Assembly: GCA_033030425.1 (NCBI GenBank)
Contig: JAUFSD010000016.1
Coordinates: forward strand, 682,001-746,000
DNA length: 64,000 nt
Reading direction: 5' to 3'
Source: Verpa conica
Lineage: Eukaryota; Ascomycota; Pezizomycetes; Pezizales; Morchellaceae
Shown: one piece after another, positions 11,096 through 21,568 of the stretch
Layout: each line of letters opens with the position of its first letter
Numbering within the stretch: the first letter of the stretch is position 1
Made by a program: the position numbers and the translations under genes
The notes under the pieces: generated by a model
Told to the model about the DNA's origin: nothing
Database searches by the model: none
The model's input: the letters and a program-made list of their open reading frames with translations, nothing else

Positions 11096-13166
11096 ATGAC
11101 TACTGTATCTACCGCCACCCTTACACCCCCTTCGTCATCCCATGGCAGGTCAGCTGTAGGGGGTGATTGGGACTTTAGTGTTCCTATAGATGGGGTACGT
11201 CTCCTACCGCCTTCTCCCTGCGGACGAACGAAACGAAACACGCGTTGGGTTTTCGTGTTTTTCTCCCAGCCCGCTGATTTATTTTTTCTACAGGCCGATA
11301 CGCCGGATCTCACGTTCCGAGGAAGCTCAACGAGCTCTTCAATGCCTCATCGAACCGGTTTTGATGATCATTCTCTGAATGGTCGGCCAATCAATGACTT
11401 CGATCACGTGCAGGCTAAGGCTATTGATGTACATTCACCCTCTACGGTAGTCTCGCAGAGTCACGTCAACGACTATCGGTACATGCAGCAGCCCACATCA
11501 CAAGGCGAAGGCTATAATAGATCTGCAACCCCTGATCTATTAACAGCACCAAGGGCTCCGATGCTAAAACGCCAGGATTCGACAGTTTCGTCGAATCACG
11601 ACAGTGATTCGGTTTTTGATTTGTATGGTGGAGGAATAGGGAAGATGTCGCAGGCAGGGGCTGAAATCTTTCCAAGTTTTGTAAATGGGAACAATCAAGG
11701 CAGTATGAGGCTAGAGGAGCCGGATTCTTCAAAGTGGATTCATAGGGATAAGCTGGAGGAGAACGATCCGGACTCTTCAAAATGGATTAATAGGGACACG
11801 CTAGACAAGGACGATCCGGATTCCTCAAAATGGATTGACAGTGAAAAATTGGCCAAAATCGAGGCAGATGATGCTGATGGACGTGCTGTGTACAATTCGA
11901 AAACTGATCTTGGGACTTCACGGTGGATTGATAGGGACAAGCTTGCAAAGATAGAAAACCAAGAGCTGCAGCGAGCCGGTATAGCCGTTTCACGGTCTCG
12001 GGCGTCGAGCAACACCACCCATCGGGGGAACGAGAACGAACATCCTAGAGATCAAAAGAAGCAACGGGTTGCGTCACCCCCACCCATCGAAGACGAGGAT
12101 GAAAACATCTTCAACAACCCTAACGAATTTAGCAACGATCTCAGAACACCTGAAGAACAGGCCGCCGACCGTACTGCCTACCAAAACATGTCACCTCATC
12201 GTCAGTTCCGTCGAAACCCCTCCTACTCCCGAATACCAGTCCCGACTTCCTCTCCTTTCCCCATACCCCAACAATTTTTGGAACGCAGCGTCCCTCTGTT
12301 ACGAAACGCTACACCTAATGGATCCGACGATGATAGAGCCAGCCTTACAAACACCTTCATCCGTTCTCGAAAACGATCTCATTCTGCAGGCTCGGCTTTC
12401 CTGCTCGATGACCCGATTTCAGCGTTACCTCCACCTGGAGCTATCTCCAACCCCAAGAATTCCTCCCGGAATCCAACCTCTCCCGGAAGCTCGCCCCGCA
12501 AACATCGTACCGGCTCCTCGTTAAAACAACGGACTCGCTCTAATCCACAGCTACATCACCGCCCTGGTACATCAGCATCATATGCTACATACCTCAGTAA
12601 CGCTGGTGCGGCAGAGGCTAGGAAACATCATCCTCAGGGTCCACCACCATGGTCATTACAGCCGTACAAGCCTGACCCGAGTCTGCCCCCAGATCAGCAG
12701 ATCATTCCAACAGTTGCAAAGAGGATGCAGCAGGAACAGTGGGAGAGAGATGGCGCACCTGCAGATGTCTATGATAGAAATTTGAGGCCGCTAAGGGTTC
12801 ACGGCGATGATGAGGTGGAGAGAGCTAGGCATAGACGTACTCTTTCTCAGGGAGATTTGCTAGAGAAGAAGACGGAGGAGTGGCCACTAAAAGCCCCCGC
12901 CGCACCAGCAGGTGAACCGAAGGAAGCTAGGCAGGATGCCGGATACAAAGCGATGCCTAATGTGAGTAACCCTTGGATAAAGCTTCCCCAGATCGATTTA
13001 TGAATAGATTATTGACACATATTAGGTTAATGGCAACGTACAAGCAAGCACCCTGCCAGTCCAGCAATCGCCTGAACAACAGCCTTCGACTGAGGCAGAA
13101 CGAGAGAAGGAGGAAAAGAAGAAGAGGAAGAAGGAAAAGAGCCTATGCTGTTGTGTGATATGCTAA
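11096..13166 (+). CDS. SKWI-repeat protein with polybasic CaaX terminus, function unknown
   Basis: Three exons, 11096-11194, 11294-12961 and 13026-13166, give 635 aa. Intron 1 (GTACGT...ACAG, 99 bp) and intron 2 (GTGAGT...TTAG, 64 bp) are both phase 0. Residues about 174-262 hold four related units: DSSKWIHRDKL, DSSKWINRDTL, DSSKWIDSEKL and TSRWIDRDKLAKIE. The rest is Ser/Pro/Arg-rich and probably disordered. The last exon encodes KKKRKKEKS followed by LCCCVIC and a stop, a polybasic stretch before a CVIC CaaX box with two further cysteines. In known CaaX proteins this arrangement directs prenylation, possible palmitoylation and membrane anchoring. I recall SKWIHRDKL-type repeats in unnamed ascomycete proteins but know no assigned function. 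The first ATG of the frame at 11096 was chosen; the open frame upstream starts only with GTG. Retaining intron 2 would end the protein at 13003 without the CaaX box. Confidence 0.75.
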
Positions 13167-15352
13167 TCTAGCAATCAGTGATAGCACAATTGTGCGAAGA
13201 GCATTTAAATGATATTCCTACATACTCCGGGATAACTTATTTGTCGATAGAACTGGAGCTTACGTGTGTTTTTTTCACTCAAACTACAAATTTTCACTAT
13301 TTTTGATTTCCTTCATTTTTTGGGGCACCGGTTCGGGGTTTTTGTTTTATCTTTTTTCGGGTTGAAGGAGCAATTTTTTATTACCACATTGAACTTTCTG
13401 TTCTCATTATGAGGGTGAGGGTTTTTTTTCCCGGCAGATTCTCATTATAGCCCAGTGAGTATGTCTATTCCCTCCCCGTCCTTTATCCCTATCTTTTTAT
13501 ATCTCCTTTGTTATCATTGCTTTCTCTATTTGATACCGGCGAATTTGAAGCGAGATTGGGGCATAATGGCGATGTTTTCTTGAGCTGGTTTTGTTGACCT
13601 ACTTTGATCTTGATGGTTGTTTCTTTTTAAAATATCCTAGCTGCTGACTGTGTACTTGTCTTTTCTGTCCTTTTCAGCGCTGATTCCTGCATTCTATTTT
13701 TTCATGGCCGGTTTGTATTCTTGAGCAGCTTTTTATTCATCCCAGTATGGTTTTATGATATGTACCGGGTCATATACCTTCTGCTATTGTATTGTTGTAT
13801 GAGAAGTCTTTTCTTAGTATTTTCCTTGAGGGGAGGAAGTATCTAGGTTGTTGGGTGGGATAGAGAGTGGATGCAGGGGGGTAAAAATAGTATGCACAAA
13901 CTTGGGATGACTACTTGTTTGTAGATACGGTAGTACTTGATAAGAAGAAAACAATTCCCTGTTTGAAAAAGATTTGACAACACCCGTGATATAATTTTGA
14001 CACGTGACTTATAAATCGCTAATTAGGGGGCGGGGAGGCGCGCGTTGACTTTCTCTCGGAAGTTCAACGATTTTTTTCGTTGACGGCTGAGGCTACTGAA
14101 CTAGGACATGGCTCGTTAGTTATTCGGCATTAGGTTGTTCCAGAACCCCTCCGTTGGCAGTTGCAGCGTGCCAGGGTTGATCATCCCGGCAGAAACAGTC
14201 ACCATCTCGAACATTCCTGGAACCCTGGCTAGAGGCTGGGAGAAATAGGTCAGGGTAGGGGTTATCCTGACCTCCGCCATGCCCGTAGTTACATAAACAG
14301 CGTAGAATACACGAGGAAGATTGTTTTTTTGTCTCCGAGCCGTGCCCCAGCCAGGGTATGCAGAGTTATTACCTGCATGTAAGTAAAGTCGAGCACATAC
14401 ATGTCGCGCTGTCCATTAACGCGTTCTGCAGAATAAAGGGGGAAGGAAAGAAGAGTTATGTCCCCTCCCGGAACTGAGAGTCATAGAGAATGCATGGGGT
14501 GAAAGAAAAAAAAGGTGTCGCGATGGTGGATAAATGAGTAATGAGGTGACTCGTTCGTTGTGGTTCACTTTTCTTCTTTGCTGGCGTTATGTAGAACGCC
14601 ATCGGCCAAGCCACGAACCAGTTCTAAGGTTGTGGAAAGACACCTCGGTTCCGGGAACCCTTCGGTATTGTGAATCTACTCTAAATGAATAGCGTGGGGT
14701 GTTCGTTATGCGTATTAATACCCTTTTTTATTTATTTTACTTCGGTCCTTGTATATCTGGCAGGGGTTAGGGGAGCCCTTGTTTCTACTTTAGGCTCACT
14801 TATAGTTAGACATACGTTTTCCCGTTAATAACGTTAATAACGTTAATAATTGGGTCAAGCAGCTACTAATTTGAAGCGAGTGATTGTGTATGATCAATGG
14901 TCGCGAGCTGCACCTAACCCTACTAATTAGAGAACCTTGATTCTTAGAGACGCATGGCTCCCGCAACAAGACCCCACTCCGGTGGTTAATGTGCCAATAC
15001 TGAAGGCCAATATGCCTTGTTCGCTGTTGATAACGCGCGTCTTGAGGGTTTCCTTTTCCGGCGGCCTGAGACTCCGAGGGGAACTGTACGTTTGCCTATG
15101 CACTTGCGGGCGCAGCTGCCGATGAGTGGTAGTTGACATCACCCAGACCCACATGTGTCCCAACAACTCCCCTCTCAGAAATCTACCCCGATGCAAGACC
15201 TGAGACTAGGACTTCTGAGTAGTGCGTACAGGCTCTCATTGATAGTCACTCCTCAATATAATACCGAAGCAGCCGTTTCCGAGGGCCGCGGAAGGATAAT
15301 TGTCTCAAAAATTTCCCTGGCTTAGTTGTTTTCATTGAAGAATCAGTTTCCA

Positions 15353-15530
15353 ATCTATAAGCGACTCTATCTATAAGAGTATTGCCTATAATTCATTCAC
15401 TTTATAAGAGTACGTATTCTCGGCCCCAAACGCGCTGACACAGCTAGAGTTACTATCTATAAGAACATTTACTCTATATATAGCTAGGACCACTGGACTC
15501 TAGTCTCAAAGGTGTTGTTATATATAGAGT
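15353..15530. repeat. Dispersed TATAAGAG repeats and a 12-bp inverted repeat
   Basis: Four copies of a TCTATAAG/TTTATAAGAG motif occur at about 15353, 15369, 15401 and 15455. They are followed by a perfect 12-bp inverted repeat, ACTCTATATATA at 15471-15482 against its complement at 15519-15530. The pattern may be degenerate satellite or the remains of a small foldback element. No coding content is seen. Confidence 0.5.
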
Positions 15531-17138
15531 CACCTGAACTCAAAAGCTATTACATGCATTCACTTTCATCGAAAACTCTAACTCACTAACTAGAGGGTCG
15601 GCCAAGGGTATACTCGATCATACAATCAAGAGATATTGACCGTAGAGGGGTCAAACTTGGGTGAGTTCTCTGAAGGCAGGAGAGCCTATATATGTATATC
15701 TGTGTTCTATATCTCTGTTTTCAGATGCTTCCTGAGGCATAAAACTTCCCCGAACAGCCCCCCGCACTTTAGACTTACGGTTCTGGACTCTGTATAGGTA
15801 ATGATGGATAAATTTGTTTATGCTGGTAAATATATGGATTTTCTATAGTTAGCGTATGAATAGCCTTTTTTGTGTGATATTTTCATGTAGTTGAAACGTA
15901 TATATATATGCTAGAGAATAGCTATATAAAGAACAAATAAATAACAAACTAAAGATCTTAATTATATGAGATGAATTGGGGTAAGAGAAAACTATCTTTA
16001 AATACTCGTAGGATGTAATATCATTGTTAGAGATTAATGATATATGTTTTCAACGGTTCTGCTACCTCCAAAGATTTTCGACAAGGCGAATGAGACCGCG
16101 CGCTGTGACCACCACGTTTCCCCCCACTGGCGAGTAAGCCCCATTCCATGGCTATATCCCCTGATATACTATACCAAAGTTTATCATGAAAAAAAGGAAG
16201 CGAATGGAAGGAACCATAGTAAACAAGCCATGTTGAACTCTTCATTGATAGATTCTTTAAGCTGGTCCCCTATAGAACTATAATAAATCATTTAATTGAA
16301 GAGTCTTAAATTTCATGAAAACTGTTGATTAGTATTTCGAATTTAATGTTACAAGGTGGGACTAAGGAGATTTCCCCTCTTTCCCCTCACATTTTGTAAG
16401 GGTTGTACTCGAAACCTAGGTATGTTATACATGTGTGTAAATGACCTCTGCGCCCAGGCAACGGGCTACAGCAGATCCACCCACCTAGACAAGTACCTAT
16501 TTTTCTTGCGGATCTGGATTTTCTGATAAATTATTGCCTAGGGTTTGTTCTAGGGGTTTGTTCTAGCAGTAACTCTCGCCTGTGGTATATATTATTCATA
16601 ATGTATTACTCGACTCCTCGCACTACATGGTATCTATCTAATCTACATATACCCATTCAGCTCTATAGGTTGTGGGAGTATTAGTGGTAGGGTCCCTTGG
16701 TGCATATATCTATGGAGGTTCTTGGAAGGATATAAAGAGCTAGAGGGTGCACAACTGGTCGCTTTGAATAACTGGGTGGCACTAGGGGGGAGCCTGAGAG
16801 ACGTGATAGTAATAGCGACAAACTATGGGAAAATAAGATCGAGTTATTCTTGAAGATTTCACAAAAAATCGAAGGATGTGCTTTTTTGAACTTAGATGAA
16901 AGGTTACTCTTGTCATAAATAGTATGATTCTATTGATCTATGCCTATTTTCACTTAGGTCTATCGTTAAATATATTCACAATATATCACTCGCAAATTTA
17001 TTGACACTCATTGAATTAATCAATTATAAATACATCTATTAAGATTTCTGGGGCTATATAGTCTTAGGATATTTTCTCTCGTACGTAGTTAACATTATAG
17101 GATCTTTGTATTCTAGCATTACTGTTAATTATAATCAT

Positions 17139-17316
17139 AATCCAAAGGCGTCACTATGGCTGAGAAAGGAGACATATGAGATCATAATGTGAGAAATTGT
17201 AGAGTTTTGTTTTTGTTTTATGTATTTTACGTGTGTGAGTGCATGGTCTCGAGTACCATAGCCTTTGGACTGCATGTATATATGATTAATTCGTTCATTC
17301 AATCCAAAGGCGTCAC
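17139..17316 (+). mobile_element. SINE-like insertion with 16-bp target-site duplications
   Basis: A 146-bp segment (17155-17300) lies between two identical 16-bp direct repeats, AATCCAAAGGCGTCAC at 17139-17154 and 17301-17316. Its first bases include TGGCTGAGAAAGG, which fits a polymerase III A box, and near 17246 a GGTCTCGAGTACC resembles a B box. Its 3' end is TATGATTAATTCGTTCATTC, an ATTC-type simple tail. Target duplications of this length with a short tandem tail are typical of SINEs moved by a LINE. The same 3' end occurs in the insertions at 27137 and 58534. It has no protein coding capacity. The family name and source tRNA are unknown; one complication is that GCCTTTGGA inside the element is complementary to part of the flanking repeat. 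Confidence 0.45.
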
Positions 17317-17440
17317 ACGATCAGGATGTCAAGAGCTTGAATTTCAAATCGCTGGTAGCTAAAATTATCATATTCGAATGGGTCTAAAAGATCGCTATCA
17401 ATGGGGGGAGGGAAATAGCCACATCAGCTATAAAGTCTCA

Positions 17441-17451
17441 GGTTCGAATAG
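17441..17451 (+). promoter_or_regulatory. Isolated tRNA B-box-like motif
   Basis: GGTTCGAATAG matches the polymerase III B-box core. No convincing A box or acceptor stem was found around it, so this is not called as a tRNA. It may be the 3' half of a decayed tRNA-derived repeat. Confidence 0.25.
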
Positions 17452-17559
17452 AACTGATCTCTCTCGCCCAATCCCAAACACCTTCTATACACTAGGCAAA
17501 AAAGTCCGCGAGGATACGTACGTATACAGAGATAGATAGTTAACATGAACCAGAATCAG

Positions 17560-17626
17560 ACGGAGGATGCCCCACAGATCGAACCAACTTAACGAAGACC
17601 CTTACCACTGCGCCATGTTGCTTGCA
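17560..17626 (-). mobile_element. tRNA-derived promoter-like element (SINE head or tRNA pseudogene)
   Basis: On the minus strand, GCAACATGGCGCAGTGGTAA contains a perfect A-box core, TGGCGCAGTGG (17605-17615). About 30 bases after its start follows GGTTCGATCTG (17575-17585), a B box with a poor end. The 5' part resembles a fungal initiator-methionine tRNA, but the A-to-B spacing is too short for an intact tRNA and no 7-bp acceptor stem can be formed. I therefore read it as a tRNA pseudogene or the head of a tRNA-derived SINE pointing left. I cannot place its 3' end. Confidence 0.4.
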
Positions 17627-20600
17627 TTTTCTCCTACTGCCATAGTTGGTATTTGTTTGTCTCCGTGAGTTTTTCTTTGGTGGAGTATGGTATAGATATG
17701 AGTGAGTCAAGGGTAATTCTTCTGGCGGTTATATTATTGGCACCCGATGAGATGTTTTTCCAAAGGCTATCCTAAGAGGTGGACTGTTTGTGAAACTAGG
17801 CTATGGTTTCCCTATTACCTAGAAGAGAGCGCCCTGCTGATGTACCTATGTACACGAACCTCTATCTATATAGAGAGTTAAGGAATTACTCTATATTAAA
17901 CACCTTCTCTACAAAGGGGTAACCAGTGGCTTACGCCCTCCTATAGTCCCTATCAAAATCCTAACACTTTATAGAGTGGAAAGGCTAGCCTATACGTTAC
18001 TCTAAAATATACATTTTAGGGTAGGTTTAAGAGCTTTACTTTTGTCCAAGCTTTTTTTGTGATAGGAAATTTCTTAGGCAAAGTGGGGTACATCATCACA
18101 CTAGCCAATGCTGTTCTCCTTCAAACCTCAGTGATGAAACAGCGTCTATTATGTAAGGGCAGACCTATGATTTTCTTGGTTACTAAATAACCACATACCG
18201 CATCTAGTCCTAATTTCTGAGATTAAAACTAACTTTTGAGGGTAAACTTGCTCGGTTCATCATCATGAGATATCAATCGGCCCGCGATCGTAATTTCGAA
18301 CCAAAGCCTAACGCCGCCACCGACGTCACCTTCGGTTATTTCATCTTTTTTTTTTTGAGTCGGTATTACCTGTCGGTTATTCGTTATGAATATTGTGGGG
18401 CGTTCTCCCTGACTGATGTAATGAAACCTCTGACATCTCCAGGTTTTCAATAGCTGAGCCCCCCGAAACAATTGGAGTTATGAAAAGCGCGGAGATATAT
18501 CTCCCAGCGACTTCAGGTTTATTTCTCCAAGAGAGATTAGAATACTACATATTTAGGACACGGGGGCAGGTACTATCAGAGGTTTCAGTACAGAAGATAA
18601 ATAACGTACCCGTAATGATATCCTTGACTGTCTAAGGACTACGTATGTTAAGAGCGACTTAAGCATATAATATACTTATAGTCTCGCTTAGTTCCCTACT
18701 AATAGCATCAAAGACAGGAGCTTGCGGCAGTATTGCGTATCAGCCTATTTCTTAGCAATTCGTCACGCTCGTGGCGAGGTCAGCTCCTAGGGCAATAGAT
18801 TGCATCAATACCGTGACAGTTGGTTTAAGTGTAAAGCCAATTCTGTATTCGTGCAGAAAGCGTATATAGACTGCCTTATCGCTACTCTAGTACCGGTTCT
18901 ATATAACTGCCGCGCGCTTTGGTATTTCCCCGGTTATATTTTCATGTGGCAGGGCACCTCTGCGCTGTTCGTAAATATATTATTCGTAACCCTTGAGCGC
19001 CTGGATCGTGAGTTCAGATTGCGCAATTCATGAATGACAACAATAATGTAAACTATGTACTAGTAAGGTTCCTAAAGTATTAGAACCATGAATATATGTC
19101 AGTAGCTACTAGCTGCATTAGTGTCGCTATAGTCGTATCTGGACGAATAAAAGATCAGGAATTTTAATTTCCCCCAGCTTTTTATAAAATCTACCCGGAA
19201 TTCCAAGGGGCGTTCACATGTATCTTCCGCAGTAGTAATTGCATAAGATTTGTGTCTGACAAGGTAACTGTAAATACAACCGGGTAAACCCTCGTGGGTC
19301 AGCGTTTCAATCCTTGACACCAATTCCGCAGTACTTGGTTAAACAATCCTCGCTAGTCAGCCTTCGCGAGAAGTGTCCAGTTCCCTTCGCACGTTGCGGG
19401 GTGTATCCATCTCAAGCATTTTTACTCGGTAGCCGAACAGCAAAGATTCTTCTCAGGGCCTGTCGGATAGCGGCACGTTGGCTTTTCGACGCGCCATCTT
19501 GACAGCCGCGCGGTCAAGCCAACCAAAGCTTGTTGTATGAGACAACATTGAAGGACTGAGACAGAGGAGGGGATCTCTCATTCGCTGAGATCCACAGCAT
19601 AAGATTCCGCACTCTATTCCGCAGCCTTGATTTTCTGTCGGAACATGGGTTATGTCAAGGGGAGTGAGATGTTTCGGGTACATGTCGCATTATCATTACC
19701 AAAGCCAAGGGTTCAGCTAAAATCTGAATACATTGCCGTGTCGAGCTGCTGCTGAATACCACATGGGGCCGGTTGCAGTTATCTCCCCGGCTGGTTAATC
19801 CCTACTATTTGGCGATCTGCGACATCGGCTGGCCCCGAGACTGTTGTATCATGGTTAACACTGGGTGCTATGGTACAACTGTAATGATGTATGCGTGACA
19901 GTGACCAGAGGAATATCTAGCAGGTATCTATATTCATTTTTTGAAGGATATAATATCTATCCTTCTAGAAATCTCATCATTAATAAAGTTCTGTGTCCAA
20001 AATAAGCCCAAGAACACTCAGCAACCGGTAAACCCAGCAGTGCCCTACAAGACCCACCGGTAAAAGCAATTCACACTGACCGAGCAGTAAATCGCTAACT
20101 CTGGTAGTCACTGCCACAATTCGAGTTTAGGGCCTCATATTGTTACAGTGTGTTTCGGAAGACTACCAGGCGTCCAATAGAAGCAGTACTGCAAAATCTG
20201 GAATAGAGATGGTGGCGGCGGCTCTGGCCCCGGGTCTGCACGCGTAGCTTTCGGTGACGACAGCAATATGCAGCACTGAAGTAAAGAGTTTTGTGAGCCG
20301 ATTACCCCAAGTAAAGCGCAAAACCGCACCTCCAACTCTCTTTCGCGATTTCTTGAGGGTGTCTAGATCCCGAAACTACGGGTTGTTTGGCTCAAGAGGT
20401 GCCAAGTGAGATGTCCATCTGCTAGAGGTGTGACGTTCGGCTCGTCGTTGTCTGGTTCGGTTATCTCGGTACCTTACATGGGGCGTGCAGGTTCTCCCGC
20501 GGGTTTCAAATTAATTGGGTGCTCGGATCCGTTGACGCGTTGGTCCTGCAGGACTTGCAAGCAGCAAAGTTTCATCCAAACAAACTGCTAATGACAGCTC

Positions 20601-21066
20601 TTGTCCAATAGCCACCACAAACAACAAATGATGAAGCTGGTTAGTGTCGATGCTGTTAAACTTGAACTGCTGTAGCGATAGGAAGTATTGGCTAGGGCCG
20701 AGAGATACATGCAGCCACTGTCTCGCTAGTGTTTGGGGACGCAGAGAATAGACGGCTATTCGTAAGACATCTTGCTTTTGGAGGATGATAAAATTATCTA
20801 GGGTGTGGGCTGAAGGCGAATAGTAAATCTCGGGTTTTATTTATCTATTTACAATTAACCAGGGAATACTGTAGGTCCTTGTTATAGCGGTCTCGATTAG
20901 GATCAAGATCACCATTTGCAAAAAGGCTACAATATAGAGTAATTCAGAGTGAATAACTTCTTTTTATGAATCAAACCCTTCACCGTGCTCCTAGTTTATT
21001 TATAAGCAAACTCAGTAAAGAGCTTTAATGGAGTAGTAATAGCTAGGTAGTGCCCAGGCTGCGCCC

Positions 21067-21187
21067 GATAACTGCAGTTTTCTACTTACCGGTTGGTTGC
21101 TTCACCGCACCCTAGACGGTAGTCACCCCTGCCCCAAAGGTTCAGGTACCCCTCCCAGCGACGCCTGCTGTTATCGGCAAACTTATC
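21067..21187. promoter_or_regulatory. GATA-factor motif cluster upstream of the ferric reductase
   Basis: GATAA cores occur at 21067-21071 on the plus strand and at 21171-21175 and 21183-21187 on the minus strand, the last two within 17 bp in the same orientation (CGATAAG and CGATAAC). Paired GATA sites upstream of iron-uptake genes are the usual targets of fungal SreA/Sre1 GATA repressors. That assignment is inference from the neighbouring gene; nitrogen GATA factors read the same core. Confidence 0.35.
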
Positions 21188-21511
21188 GGGATGCCCCAGT
21201 GCCCACGACCTATCCACTGTGCCTTGGCTCGTTACTGGGGCTGGTGCCCAATTAATTTATATCTTACTACACTCTCCCCTCACTTATTGCCTTTTCTTTC
21301 CCTCCCCTTCCTTCTCTTCTTTCTCTACTTGCTTTTCGCTCTCTTCACTTGTGAGGACTTTTTACGCCTTAAACACCAGGCACGACCAGCTTAGTCGGCG
21401 CAGGGCGCATTACATCCACTCATTTTTCTTATATTCTTTTTTGTGTTAGTTTCTGCTTCTGCAGCTGGCCGTCTCAATCTACATACCTCTCAACTACCAC
21501 TTGTTCTGAGG

Positions 21512-21522
21512 CTTATATATAC
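21512..21522 (+). promoter_or_regulatory. TATA-like box of the ferric reductase gene
   Basis: CTTATATATAC lies about 50 bp before the ATG at 21569. It fits a TATA element with a short leader, although the distance is at the short end. Confidence 0.3.
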
Positions 21523-21568
21523 TGCAAACTACACGACAATCTATATCATCAAAGTTTTGCTGGCAAAT

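Larger units (their letters stand above)
13167..21568. other. AT-rich gene desert between the SKWI-repeat gene and the ferric reductase
   Basis: About 8.4 kb with no supportable gene. 13.2-14.1 kb is T-rich 3' flank. 14824-14850 holds three copies of GTTAATAAC or a close variant. 15.3-19.2 kb is markedly AT- and TpA-rich with stops in every frame. It contains the TATAAG repeats, the short retroelement-like insertion and the tRNA-promoter-like elements listed separately. 16553-16580 carries a tandem TTGTTCTAGG motif. 19.2-21.0 kb returns to mixed composition without recognisable coding sequence. 21.0-21.57 kb is the ferric reductase promoter. Confidence 0.5.

Noticed and set aside
18265..18330. 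Minus-strand GGTTCGAAATT with GTGGCGGCG upstream
   Set aside because: The two boxes are only about 15 bases apart, too close for a tRNA or a normal SINE head.
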